Source of the DNA: JAKOUL01 sp035378845
GTDB taxonomy: Bacteria > Dictyoglomota > Dictyoglomia > Dictyoglomales > Dictyoglomaceae
DNA length: 64,000 nt
Direction of reading: 5' to 3'
NCBI GenBank assembly: GCA_035378845.1
Contig: DAOSUP010000005.1
Coordinates: 1 to 64,000, forward strand
Numbering within the stretch: position 1 is the first letter of the stretch; each line of letters begins with the position of its first letter. Both the position numbers and the translations under genes were made by a program. The notes beneath the pieces were generated by a model, which worked only from the letters and a program-made list of their open reading frames with translations, was not told the DNA's origin and searched no databases. Of this stretch, positions 24,280-33,024 are shown piece by piece.

Positions 24280-24312
24280 GGGGCTTTAGGAAGTTATCCC
24301 AAAGCCCCTTTA
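24280..24312 (+). terminator. terminator of the second repeat-protein gene
   Basis: GGGGCTTT (24280-24287) pairs with AAAGCCCC (24301-24308), followed by TTTATTATG. It is homologous in stem sequence to the terminator at 22850-22880. Confidence 0.85.
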
Positions 24313-24350
24313 TTATGAGCCCAAAATAATAATATAAGCAAAAAAGGATT

Positions 24351-24767
24351 TTATTTAATCTCCGAGGCTATTTTATCTAAACTTACTCCCTTATTATATA
24401 ACATTTTACTTGCCAAAGAAGTATTTTCTTTTAATATCCCAAATAATATATGCTCTGTATCTATAGACTTCTTCCCAGATTTTTCTGCAAATTCCTGGGC
24501 ATATGCTAAAATTTTATCTATTCTTGGAGTAATAGGATAGAGCTCGTAATGTCCTGTGGCTGATTTTTTAATTGCATCCTCAAGGTCTCTTTTTAAAGAT
24601 CCAAGATCAATGCCTAATTTCTTTAAGATCTTACATGCATAGTTATTAGAATCATCTACCAATGCTAAGAGAATATGCTCTGCATCAAGAGCTGGAGAAT
24701 TAAAACGTAAAACTTGTTCTTCAGCAGATAAAAAGACTTTTTCTGCTTTAATCTTAAAAGTCTTCAT
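24351..24767 (-). CDS. stand-alone Clp N-terminal domain protein
   Basis: A 138-residue protein consisting only of the double Clp_N repeat (ALDAEHILLALVDD near residue 26 and SIDTEHILFGILKE near 102). In ClpA/ClpC this domain docks substrates or adaptors onto the AAA+ unfoldase; no ATPase domain follows here. GGGGAGGGG precedes the ATG. A free Clp_N protein, like plant ClpT or actinobacterial ClpC-like fragments, could tune Clp protease access. It has no operon partner: the genes on both sides are on the other strand. Confidence 0.85.
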   Translation of the reverse strand: MKTFKIKAEKVFLSAEEQVLRFNSPALDAEHILLALVDDSNNYACKILKKLGIDLGSLKRDLEDAIKKSATGHYELYPITPRIDKILAYAQEFAEKSGKKSIDTEHILFGILKENTSLASKMLYNKGVSLDKIASEIK

Positions 24768-24877
24768 TGATTCCCCTCCCCTTAACCCATCACAGATTTG
24801 TGTTAATGTTATAATATCTTTACAGAAATTACAAGATGTATAATTAAATAAAGACTATCTGAGGGGAGGAATTTAAT

Positions 24878-25606
24878 ATGAAGAGCTTTATATTCTTTTT
24901 TATCATATTGATATCTCTTGTCTCTTTTACGCTTGCTTTAGATATCAAATATTTTGGGCATTCTTGCTTCCGAATTATATTTGAAAATGGATTTTCATTA
25001 ATCATTGATCCATATTCATCAGCATATCCTATACCAAAAACTACAGCAGATTTAATGATATCTTCCCATGAGCATGATGACCATTACAATCCAAAATTTG
25101 TAGAAGGAAAGGTAGAAATCTTAGTAGGAACAAAAAATGGAGGGAAAGATTGGAATCTATTCAATAAAACCTATAAGGGAATAAAAATTTGGAATATACC
25201 AACTTATCATGATGATGCAAAGGGATCTAAAAGAGGAAAGGATAGTATAACTGTAATAGAAGGTGATGGAATTAAAATTGTACATCTGGGTGACATAGGG
25301 ACATTACTTTCTGAAAAAGAATTAGAGCAGATGGGAAAGGTAGATATACTAATTATACCTGTGGGAGGATTCTATACTTTAAATCAAGCTGATGCGGTAG
25401 AATTAATTAAAGAGATAAAACCAAAGATTGCAATTCCAATGCATTATAAAACTGAATATACTAAAGACTGGCCTATATCTCCTTTAGATGATTTTTTAAA
25501 GTTAATAAAAGATTTTAAGGTTAAAACTTACAATACCTCTACGTTGAAAATTTCAAAAGATGAGTTACCAAAGGAAACAGAAATTTGGGTGCTAAATTAT
25601 AAATAA
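24878..25606 (+). CDS. exported metallo-beta-lactamase-fold hydrolase (UPF0173-like)
   Basis: A 242-residue MBL-fold protein of the UlaG/UPF0173 type. It starts with FGHSCFRI, and the metal motif is SSHEHDDHY (a variant of HxHxDH), with HLGDIG and PMHYKTEY providing further ligands. The N-terminal 20 residues are strongly hydrophobic (FIFFFIILISLVSFTLALD), so it is exported or membrane-anchored, which is unusual for a family that is mostly cytoplasmic. AGGGGAGGA precedes the ATG. The substrate is unknown. Confidence 0.85.
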   Translation: MKSFIFFFIILISLVSFTLALDIKYFGHSCFRIIFENGFSLIIDPYSSAYPIPKTTADLMISSHEHDDHYNPKFVEGKVEILVGTKNGGKDWNLFNKTYKGIKIWNIPTYHDDAKGSKRGKDSITVIEGDGIKIVHLGDIGTLLSEKELEQMGKVDILIIPVGGFYTLNQADAVELIKEIKPKIAIPMHYKTEYTKDWPISPLDDFLKLIKDFKVKTYNTSTLKISKDELPKETEIWVLNYK

Positions 25607-25614
25607 TAACCTTA

Positions 25615-25623
25615 TGGTATAAT
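25615..25623 (+). promoter_or_regulatory. extended -10 promoter of polX, leaderless arrangement
   Basis: TGGTATAAT combines a TGn extension with a perfect TATAAT (25618-25623). The polX ATG at 25630 starts 6 bp after the hexamer, so the mRNA should begin at or beside the start codon. No ribosome site is visible. Confidence 0.55.
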
Positions 25624-25629
25624 TAAATC

Positions 25630-27372
25630 ATGAAAAATAAAGAAGTTGCTCAAATTTTAGATGAGATTGCAACTCTTTTAGAGATAAAGGGGGAGAATAA
25701 GTATAAGATTGCAGCATACGAAGAAGCTGCAAGAAGAATAGAAAACTTAACTGAAGATATTGAAGAACTCTTTAAAGAGGGGAAATTAAATCAAATAAAA
25801 GGTATCGGAGAAAGTATAGGACAAAAAATAAAAGAATATCTTACCACAGGAAAGATTACCTATTTAGAGGAATTAAAAAAAGAAATACCACCAGAGCTTT
25901 TGGAGCTCCTAAAAATTCCTGGTATTGGACCAAAACTTGCATACCGTCTTTATACTGAGCTGGAAATAAAAGATATTGATTCCTTAGAAAAAGCTGCAAA
26001 GGAAGGAAAAATCAGATTATTGCCCAGATTAGGACCGAAAGTAGAACAAAATATTTTAGAAAGCATCAAAGAATTAAAAGAGAGACAAGCAATGCCAGAG
26101 AGAATACTCCTTGGAGTTGCTCTACCTTTAGTAGAAGAAATTGTTTCATACCTTTCTCCATATCCTTTTGTAGAAAATATCGTACCTGCAGGAAGCGTGA
26201 GAAGAAGGAAGGAAACTATTGGAGATATTGACATTCTTATTAGTACCCAAGATATGGAAAAGGTAAACCAAGTTTTAAAAAATCTTCCAATCCTTAAAAG
26301 TATTTTAGTAGCAGGCACCACAAAAACAAGTATAGTAGTAGATCCTGGTATTCAGGTAGACTTTAGAGTGGTAGATAAATCTTCTTTTGGAGCAGCTCTT
26401 CAATACTTCACAGGCTCAAAAGCTCATAATATAAAACTCCGAGAGCTTGCCCTTAAAAAGGGGCTTAAGATCAATGAATATGGGGTATTTCGTTTAAGTG
26501 ATAACCAAAAACTCTGTGGAGAAAAAGAAGAGGAGATATATGAAATATTAGGTTTAGAATATATCCCTCCTGAATTGCGAGAGGATCAAGGGGAAATTGA
26601 AGCTGCTATGGAAGGAAACATACCTATATTAATAGAGGAAAAGGATATTTTAGGTGATATGCATGCACATACTGATTGGAGTGATGGAGCAAATTCATTG
26701 GAAGAAATGGTGGAGGCTGCTTATCGTTTAGGGTATAAATATGTGGTTATTTCAGATCATAGTCAAGCTTTGGGAGTTGCAGGAGGGCTTACTCCGGAGC
26801 AGATAGAAAAACAAAGGGCAGAAATATATGAACTAAATAAAAAATATAGAGATTTTAGAATTCTACATAGTATTGAGGCAAACATATTAAGTGATGGAAG
26901 TATAGATCTTCCTGAAGAGACTCTTAAAAAATTTGATTTAGTCATTGCAGGATTACATTCAGGATTTAAGCAACCAAGAGAAAAGATAACTGAAAGATTA
27001 ATATCTGCTATAAGAAATCCATTGGTAGATATTATCAGCCACCCCACAGGAAGATTAATAAATAAAAGACCTGCATATGAGGTAGATCTTTCTGCCATAT
27101 TACAATGTGCAAAAGAGACAGGGACTGTATTAGAGATAAATGCACAACCTGATAGATTAGATCTATGTGATATAGATGCAAGAGTTGCAAGAGAAAAATA
27201 TGGGATATTTTTATCCATAGGTACTGACAGCCATGATATAAGAAGTTACTCTTTAATTAAGTATGGAATATCAGTAGCAAGAAGAGCATGGTTAAGAAAA
27301 GAAGATTTGATAAATACTTATCCTTGGGAAGAAGCAAAATTGAAACTAAAGAGATATAAAAAGGAAAAATGA
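25630..27372 (+). CDS. polX: DNA polymerase X family with PHP domain
   Basis: A 580-residue bacterial/archaeal PolX for gap filling in base-excision repair. The N-terminal helix-hairpin-helix domain spans about 1-150 (IKGIGESIGQKI, LLKIPGIGPKLAYRLY). The Pol-beta-like palm holds SVRRRKETIGDIDIL with Asp199 and Asp201, and VDFRVVD supplies the third carboxylate. The C-terminal PHP phosphoesterase domain begins around residue 340 with DMHAHTDWSDG (His345, His347) and includes ISHPTGRL and GTDSHD, giving 3'-5' exonuclease and AP-site activity in studied members. The stop overlaps trmI by 4 bp. Confidence 0.95.
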   Translation: MKNKEVAQILDEIATLLEIKGENKYKIAAYEEAARRIENLTEDIEELFKEGKLNQIKGIGESIGQKIKEYLTTGKITYLEELKKEIPPELLELLKIPGIGPKLAYRLYTELEIKDIDSLEKAAKEGKIRLLPRLGPKVEQNILESIKELKERQAMPERILLGVALPLVEEIVSYLSPYPFVENIVPAGSVRRRKETIGDIDILISTQDMEKVNQVLKNLPILKSILVAGTTKTSIVVDPGIQVDFRVVDKSSFGAALQYFTGSKAHNIKLRELALKKGLKINEYGVFRLSDNQKLCGEKEEEIYEILGLEYIPPELREDQGEIEAAMEGNIPILIEEKDILGDMHAHTDWSDGANSLEEMVEAAYRLGYKYVVISDHSQALGVAGGLTPEQIEKQRAEIYELNKKYRDFRILHSIEANILSDGSIDLPEETLKKFDLVIAGLHSGFKQPREKITERLISAIRNPLVDIISHPTGRLINKRPAYEVDLSAILQCAKETGTVLEINAQPDRLDLCDIDARVAREKYGIFLSIGTDSHDIRSYSLIKYGISVARRAWLRKEDLINTYPWEEAKLKLKRYKKEK

Positions 27373-28229
27373 AGATAAGAAGAAAGGGAAAGCTTACTGA
27401 AGGAGAATGGGTTATACTGTGGGAAGGGAAAAGGAGACACTTAGTTCAATTAGAAAAAGATGGGACATTTCATTATAATAAAGGCTATATATCCCATAAT
27501 CAGATTATAGGGAAAGAAGAAGGTATTATTGTAAAATCATCTCAAGGTAGAGATCTTTTGGTACTCAGACCTACCTACTCTGATTTTATTTTGGAAATGC
27601 CTCGTGGTGCTCAAATAATATATCCTAAGGATATAGGAATTATCTTAGTATGGGCAGATATATATCCTGGGGCAAGAGTATTAGAAGCTGGGATTGGTTC
27701 TGGAGCCCTCACCATTGCCTTACTTCAAGTAGTAGGAGAAACAGGGACTGTAATCTCCTATGAGGTAAGAGAGGATTTTGCTGAAAGAGCTCTAAATAAT
27801 ATAGAAAATTTTCTTGGAAGAAAAGATAACCATATATTAAGACTGAAAGATATATACGAAGGTATTGAAGATGAAAATTTAGATAGGATAATTTTGGATT
27901 TACCTGAGCCTTGGAGAGTTATTGAACACATAGAGAAAGCTTTAAGACCTGGAGGGATTTTCTTATCCTATACACCAACAATAATTCAAGCTCAAAAAAC
28001 AGTAGAAGCATTGCAAACATTTAACTCTTTTACTTTTATTGATGTCATAGAAGTATTATTAAGACCTTGGCAAATTGAAGGATTTTCTGTAAGACCCTTT
28101 CATAGAATGGTTGCCCATACAGCATTTTTAAATATTGCAAGAAAAGTCTTACCTAAAGAAGAAGGGAATATATCTCTGAGGGACGAGCCTTCTGAAGAAA
28201 GAGAAGAAAGTCCTGAAACAGATCTTTAA
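27369..28229 (+). CDS. trmI: tRNA (adenine-58-N1) methyltransferase
   Basis: A 286-residue class I SAM-dependent enzyme of the TrmI/Trm61 family, which makes m1A58 in the T loop of tRNA and supports thermostability in thermophiles. The N-terminal beta domain (about 1-70) is followed by the Rossmann fold with the SAM motif LEAGIGSGALTIALL (about 104-118) and the catalytic-region motif LDLPEPW. ATGA overlap with the polX stop. The last 77 bp overlap the convergent recJ gene, and the overlap encodes a charged C-terminal tail (acidic, Glu/Ser-rich) that is not part of the core fold. Confidence 0.93.
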   Translation: MKIRRKGKLTEGEWVILWEGKRRHLVQLEKDGTFHYNKGYISHNQIIGKEEGIIVKSSQGRDLLVLRPTYSDFILEMPRGAQIIYPKDIGIILVWADIYPGARVLEAGIGSGALTIALLQVVGETGTVISYEVREDFAERALNNIENFLGRKDNHILRLKDIYEGIEDENLDRIILDLPEPWRVIEHIEKALRPGGIFLSYTPTIIQAQKTVEALQTFNSFTFIDVIEVLLRPWQIEGFSVRPFHRMVAHTAFLNIARKVLPKEEGNISLRDEPSEEREESPETDL

Positions 28230-30630
28230 AAAAATTTCTTTCTTCTAGCTCTAAATCTTTTAAAATATCATGAGCTCTTTTATAACTATCAATAAATTCA
28301 TCTTTACCAAAAAGAAGGATAACATGTTTCCCTAATCCTCCCCACCTAAAGAACTCCATTTCAGTAAGAGGAGGCTTTAGAAAGACTAAATATTTATAAA
28401 CCCTATCAGGACATTTTCCAGGATAAAAATATACATCTCTTCCCTCAAAAAGCTGAGTATCTTTATCTCTATCCTTAGAAAACCTTCCATCAGTAAAACC
28501 AGGAGTAAACACTCTCTTCGGATATCTTAAATTTCTAATTCCTAAAAGATCAGAGAGGAAAAGTCTTTTCTCTTCATTCTTAAGAGAAGAAAGAAAGATG
28601 ATAGGATTTTTAAGATTCTTAACTATATTTAAAAATCTTTGAGAAAATTCTTCTAATAAGAAAAGTTCTGAATCATCCCATAGAATAACCACATCTTTTT
28701 TTAAAGAAGAATAGAAATCAGTGTCCCATGGAGAAAAAATCTTATCCTCCCAAAAATTTTTATTCCAAAGAGGCGATACAATAACATATTTTTTATTTCT
28801 TTTCTTTATCTCCTCCAAAAGATTTCTCTTTTCCAACTCATTTTCCAAAAAATAAAGTATTGCCTTTACTTTTTCCCTCTTAATAGTTTTTTCTGCTACC
28901 TCTGATTCTTTCCACTCTTCCAGATAAAAATTAAAGTATTCTCTACCTTGATATCCTTCCTTTTCTATTCTTAGTATGATATCCACTGTCTGAGGTGAAT
29001 CTTTTAAAGCTTCTCCTCCAATCCCCAAAGAGAATATAGGAGTAGATAAAATCCTACCTGAGACATCTCCAATCTTTATTTTATATCTTCTTCCATTGCC
29101 AATTTTCTCAAAATTAGCAAAAGTGGTAGAATTTATTTTGAATCTTGGTTCCTCATTACCAGGTCCAAAAGGAGAAAGAAGATCTATCTCGGAGAGAAAG
29201 CCTGTAATAAAATCGTTATTTATCGTTTCCAGAGAGATCTCAGCATCAATTTTTATCTTAGGAGTAAAGTCCACATCTTTCCAAAGAGTATTAGCAAGTT
29301 CTAAAGCCTTTTGCTTAAATTCATCCCAGTTTTCTTTCAGCAAAGAAAATCCTACTGCTCCTTTATGCCCTCCAAAATTAGTAAGATAAGAAGAAAGCCT
29401 TGAAATAAAATCAAAAAGATGAACATCCTCTACGCCTCTTCCGGATCCTATAATAATATTTCCTTCTCTTCTTCCTAAAAAGAATGGGAGATTATATTTA
29501 TCTGCAAGCATAGAAGCTACAACTCCAATAATACCTCCAGTCTCCTTCCCCAAATCTTCATGGTATAAAAATACTGCTCTATTTTTCTCAATATCCTCAT
29601 TTTTTAATAACTCTTCTGCTATTTCATAGACCTTTTCTACTTCCTCTTTTCTTTTTCTATTAAAATCTTCTAATCTTTCTGAAAGCTCCTCTGCCTCATT
29701 CATATTATCTGTAACAAGTAATCTTACTGCTTCTCCTACTTCTTTAAATCTTCCTATAGCATTAATTCTTGGAATAATAGAAAAGGATAAGTCCTTTGAG
29801 CTTATAAAAGTATTATGGTCAAGTCCTACTTTCTTCATTAAAGTCTTTATACCAACAGAATTTGAATTTAAAAGATTTCCAAGTCCATATTTCACAAGAA
29901 TTCTATTCTCATCTTTCAACTCCATCATATCCCCTAAGGTTCCTAAAGTAACCAGCTCCAATATTCCCTCTTCCTTAAAAATATCTTGACCTATAGCATC
30001 TCCAAGCACTTTTAGGAATTTAAAGGCAACACCTACCCCAGCCATATATGGAAAAGGATACTCATTTAGATAAGAATCAAAAACTAAAAGTCCTTGAGGA
30101 ATATCTTCTTTTTCAGGAATATGATGGTCTGTTACGATTACTTCAATACCGCTATCTCTCAAAAATTCAACTTCTCTTTTACTTCTTATACCACAGTCAG
30201 CAGTAATAAGAAGTTTTACGTCTTTATTCCTTTCAAGTGCCCTCTTTAGACTTTTTTCCTTTAAACCATAACCCTCTTCTAACCTATGGGGAATATAATA
30301 TGCTACATTCCAACCCCAATGAGAAAGAACTTTGTAAAGTAATGCAGTAGCAGTAATTCCATCAGCATCATAATCTCCAAAAATAAGAATTTTTTCTTTT
30401 TTATCACGAAGATTAATTAAATAAGAAATTGCTTTTTCAAAATCAGGAAAATAAAAAGTAGGATCGTAGAGATCCTCTATCTTAGGAGTTAAGAATTTTT
30501 TTGCCTGTTCCCCATCAAAAATTCCCCTATTTAAAAGTAAACGGGCAAGAAAAGGAGAGACTCCAATTTTTTTTGCCAACTCCTCTTCTTGCCCTTTATT
30601 CTCTTCAAATAGAAATATCCATCTTCTCAT
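28153..30630 (-). CDS. recJ: single-stranded-DNA-specific exonuclease RecJ
   Basis: An 825-residue 5'-3' exonuclease of the DHH superfamily. Motif I is FGDYDADGITATALLY (84-99), motif III is VTDHHIP, and the DHHA1 motif is FGGHKGAVGFSL. An OB-like domain (INSTTFANFEKIGNGRRYKI) precedes a long C-terminal part of about 260 residues that E. coli RecJ (577 aa) lacks but Thermus- and Bacillus-type RecJ proteins have. It is the last gene of a 14-gene minus-strand run and begins one base after the secF stop. Confidence 0.95.
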   Translation of the reverse strand: MRRWIFLFEENKGQEEELAKKIGVSPFLARLLLNRGIFDGEQAKKFLTPKIEDLYDPTFYFPDFEKAISYLINLRDKKEKILIFGDYDADGITATALLYKVLSHWGWNVAYYIPHRLEEGYGLKEKSLKRALERNKDVKLLITADCGIRSKREVEFLRDSGIEVIVTDHHIPEKEDIPQGLLVFDSYLNEYPFPYMAGVGVAFKFLKVLGDAIGQDIFKEEGILELVTLGTLGDMMELKDENRILVKYGLGNLLNSNSVGIKTLMKKVGLDHNTFISSKDLSFSIIPRINAIGRFKEVGEAVRLLVTDNMNEAEELSERLEDFNRKRKEEVEKVYEIAEELLKNEDIEKNRAVFLYHEDLGKETGGIIGVVASMLADKYNLPFFLGRREGNIIIGSGRGVEDVHLFDFISRLSSYLTNFGGHKGAVGFSLLKENWDEFKQKALELANTLWKDVDFTPKIKIDAEISLETINNDFITGFLSEIDLLSPFGPGNEEPRFKINSTTFANFEKIGNGRRYKIKIGDVSGRILSTPIFSLGIGGEALKDSPQTVDIILRIEKEGYQGREYFNFYLEEWKESEVAEKTIKREKVKAILYFLENELEKRNLLEEIKKRNKKYVIVSPLWNKNFWEDKIFSPWDTDFYSSLKKDVVILWDDSELFLLEEFSQRFLNIVKNLKNPIIFLSSLKNEEKRLFLSDLLGIRNLRYPKRVFTPGFTDGRFSKDRDKDTQLFEGRDVYFYPGKCPDRVYKYLVFLKPPLTEMEFFRWGGLGKHVILLFGKDEFIDSYKRAHDILKDLELEERNFFKDLFQDFLLFLQKARPSEIYSLLL

Positions 30631-31506
30631 TTATGCCTTATGAAGCTCTCTCCATTCACAAAGGAATCCAGCAGCTACATAAATAGTAGCATAAGTACCA
30701 ATTATAATACCGAGATAAAGAGCAATTATAAATGGTCTTAATACCACTCCCCCCCAGATTAATAGTGGAGTTATAGCAAGTAGTGTTGTAGCAACAGTAT
30801 ATATAGTTCTTGCAAGAGTTTGGTTAATACTCTTATTTACCAAGCTTATAAAATCTCCCTTAGGATAAAGCTTTAAATTTTCACGTATCCTATCAAAGAC
30901 AATAATATTATCGTTAATTGCATATCCAAGAAGAGTAAGCATCGCAGCAATAAAAGATGGGTCAACCTCCCATTGGAAAATAGAAAAGAGGGATATAGAA
31001 GAAAGAATTACAAAAGCTTCACTTATAATAGCAGCTATAGCAAAATCAAATTTAAATCTAAAGGTTATATATACAAGCATCACAATAATAGCTAAGACTC
31101 CAGAAAGAACAGCTTTTTCTCTGAGCTCCTGACTTACAGTAGGCTCTATTGTGGTTAACTCCCTTGCTTCATATTTGCCTATAAGTTTCTCTACCTCAGT
31201 AGAAAGTGCTTTTACTTCTTCCTCATTTAATGGTTTTGTTCTGATCCAGATTTCTGTACCTCCAGATCCTGTTTGAATTGTAGACTTATCATAGAATCTC
31301 CTTGCCTCATCTCTTATTTCACTTATCTGCTTACTACTTAAAGGATTAGAAAGTTTATAGTAGATAACACTCCCACTTTGGAAATCAATACTGTAGTTAA
31401 GTCCTTTGGTAAACAGGAAAACAATTCCTACAATGATAAAAACAAGGGATAATAAAAGAAAAAATCTTCTTACTTTCTTTCCTAAAAAATTTATTTCTTT
31501 TTTCAC
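30631..31506 (-). CDS. secF: protein translocase subunit SecF
   Basis: A 291-residue membrane protein that, with SecD, uses the proton or sodium gradient to help pull proteins across the inner membrane after SecA. Helix 1 (about 14-31) is followed by a periplasmic domain and five more helices. The SecF signature FDRIRENL and the preceding GYAINDNIIVFD are present. The gene follows secD after 17 bp. Confidence 0.96.
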   Translation of the reverse strand: MKKEINFLGKKVRRFFLLLSLVFIIVGIVFLFTKGLNYSIDFQSGSVIYYKLSNPLSSKQISEIRDEARRFYDKSTIQTGSGGTEIWIRTKPLNEEEVKALSTEVEKLIGKYEARELTTIEPTVSQELREKAVLSGVLAIIVMLVYITFRFKFDFAIAAIISEAFVILSSISLFSIFQWEVDPSFIAAMLTLLGYAINDNIIVFDRIRENLKLYPKGDFISLVNKSINQTLARTIYTVATTLLAITPLLIWGGVVLRPFIIALYLGIIIGTYATIYVAAGFLCEWRELHKA

Positions 31507-31523
31507 TAATATTTCCTCCCTTC

Positions 31524-32723
31524 TTATAAACCAAGAAGTTTAGTAGCTTTCTTAAATACTGGAAGTGAAAGGAGATTTTCTAAGAAAGTTCTCGTAACAG
31601 TAATTGCTGTAAACATACTTAAGAGTACTCCTAAGGAAAGAGTAACTGCAAATCCTTTTATAGGACCCGTACCAAAATAGAAAAGAATAACTGCTGCAAG
31701 AATTGTAGTAACATTACTATCTACAATTGCTCTTAATGCATTTCTAAATCCTGCATCCAAGGATGCTATTAAAGTTTTCTTCTTTGCATATTCCTCTCTC
31801 ATCCTTGCAAAGATAAGACAGTTAGCATCCACTGCCATTCCAATAGAAAGGATTATACCTGCTATTCCTGGGAGTGTTAGAGTAGCATTGAGAAGTTTCA
31901 ATACTGCAAGGTCTAAAATCACATATATAATAAGAGCAACATCTGCCACTACCCCCAACATTCTGAAAAAGATAACCATAAATAAAATAACAAGAATTCC
32001 CCCTATAATTCCACTTTTATAGGCTGATTCCATAGTATCTTTTCCAAGAGTTGGATCTATGGTTCTATTCTCTATTACTTTTACAGGAACAGGAAGAGCA
32101 CCAGCTCTAAGAAGAATAGCAAGTCTCTGAGCCTCATCTAAGTTAAATTTTCCTGTTATAACTCCTACTCCTTCAGTAATAGCTTCTTGTATCACTGGAT
32201 TAGAAATCACTTCCCCATCAAGGACTATAAATACTTGTTTTCCCACATTTTTAGAGGTAAAATCTGCAAAGGTCTTTGCACCTTCAGGATTCATCTCAAC
32301 TCTTACCATAGGTTGTCCTAATTCATCAAACTCTACTTTAGCATTCTTAAGAGCAGATCCTGTTAAAATAGTTTTTCCAGATTCATCTTTAAATTCAAGC
32401 AAAGCAGTTTGTCCTATAACCTCAAGAGCCTTTTCAGGATCTTCTATCCCTGGAAGTTCTACAACAATTCTATCAGCACCTTCCTTGTAAATAGCAGGCT
32501 CCGTAACTCCTAATTGATCAACACGATTTCTTATGATCTCCATGGTTCTTCTTACTGCATCATCTGTAATTTCTACTCCCTCAGCCTTTTGACATTGCAA
32601 AGTTACTCTAATACCTCCTCTTATATCAAGCCCAAACCTAAAAGGAAAGGTGAGAAGAATCCATAAAGCGACCCCTACAAGAAGAACAATAAAGGCAGTT
32701 TTATATTCAGTACGGATATTCAT
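31524..32723 (-). CDS. secD: protein translocase subunit SecD
   Basis: A 399-residue SecD of the short form. The conserved FRFGLDIRGGIRVTLQ motif follows helix 1; the P1 periplasmic domain spans about 40-225. Helices 2-6 hold GMAVDANCLIFARMREE, the family hallmark. Separate secD and secF genes are adjacent here, with yajC directly upstream, the usual yajC-secD-secF order. Confidence 0.96.
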   Translation of the reverse strand: MNIRTEYKTAFIVLLVGVALWILLTFPFRFGLDIRGGIRVTLQCQKAEGVEITDDAVRRTMEIIRNRVDQLGVTEPAIYKEGADRIVVELPGIEDPEKALEVIGQTALLEFKDESGKTILTGSALKNAKVEFDELGQPMVRVEMNPEGAKTFADFTSKNVGKQVFIVLDGEVISNPVIQEAITEGVGVITGKFNLDEAQRLAILLRAGALPVPVKVIENRTIDPTLGKDTMESAYKSGIIGGILVILFMVIFFRMLGVVADVALIIYVILDLAVLKLLNATLTLPGIAGIILSIGMAVDANCLIFARMREEYAKKKTLIASLDAGFRNALRAIVDSNVTTILAAVILFYFGTGPIKGFAVTLSLGVLLSMFTAITVTRTFLENLLSLPVFKKATKLLGL

Positions 32724-32745
32724 AGATTTTTAACTCTCCTTTCTT

Positions 32746-33024
32746 TTAATCTTTTAAGAGGTATGCTACTCCTTCAAGAAGCATCTCAAAAACAACATCT
32801 TTTGCAAAAGAAACCTGAATTGTTTTCTTCTGCTTATTTATTGCGACTATACTTCCAATTAATCCCCCTTTTGTCACAATTTTATCCCCCACCTTTAGAG
32901 AATTGAGCATCTCATTTCTTTTTTTCCTTTCACGTTTTTGAGGGATAACAAGTATAAAATAGAAAATAGCTAAAAAGACAACCCAAACAATTATAACACC
33001 TATTAAATTAGCAGACTGTTCCAT
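32746..33024 (-). CDS. yajC: Sec translocase accessory protein YajC
   Basis: A 92-residue protein with one N-terminal membrane helix (about 8-29, IGVIIVWVVFLAIFYFILVI), the conserved PQKRERKKRNEML and LKVGDKIVTKGGLIG. It associates with SecDF. AAGGAGG precedes the ATG and the start lies inside the end of tgt (22-bp overlap), so its translation is probably coupled to tgt. The tgt-yajC-secD-secF order also exists in E. coli. Confidence 0.95.
   Translation of the reverse strand: MEQSANLIGVIIVWVVFLAIFYFILVIPQKRERKKRNEMLNSLKVGDKIVTKGGLIGSIVAINKQKKTIQVSFAKDVVFEMLLEGVAYLLKD

Noticed and set aside
29096..29389. Plus-strand reading frame opposite recJ, and many similar frames opposite other genes
   Set aside because: They mirror well-conserved genes, are rich in Ser/Phe/Leu as expected from antisense of Lys/Glu-rich coding, and lack ribosome sites.
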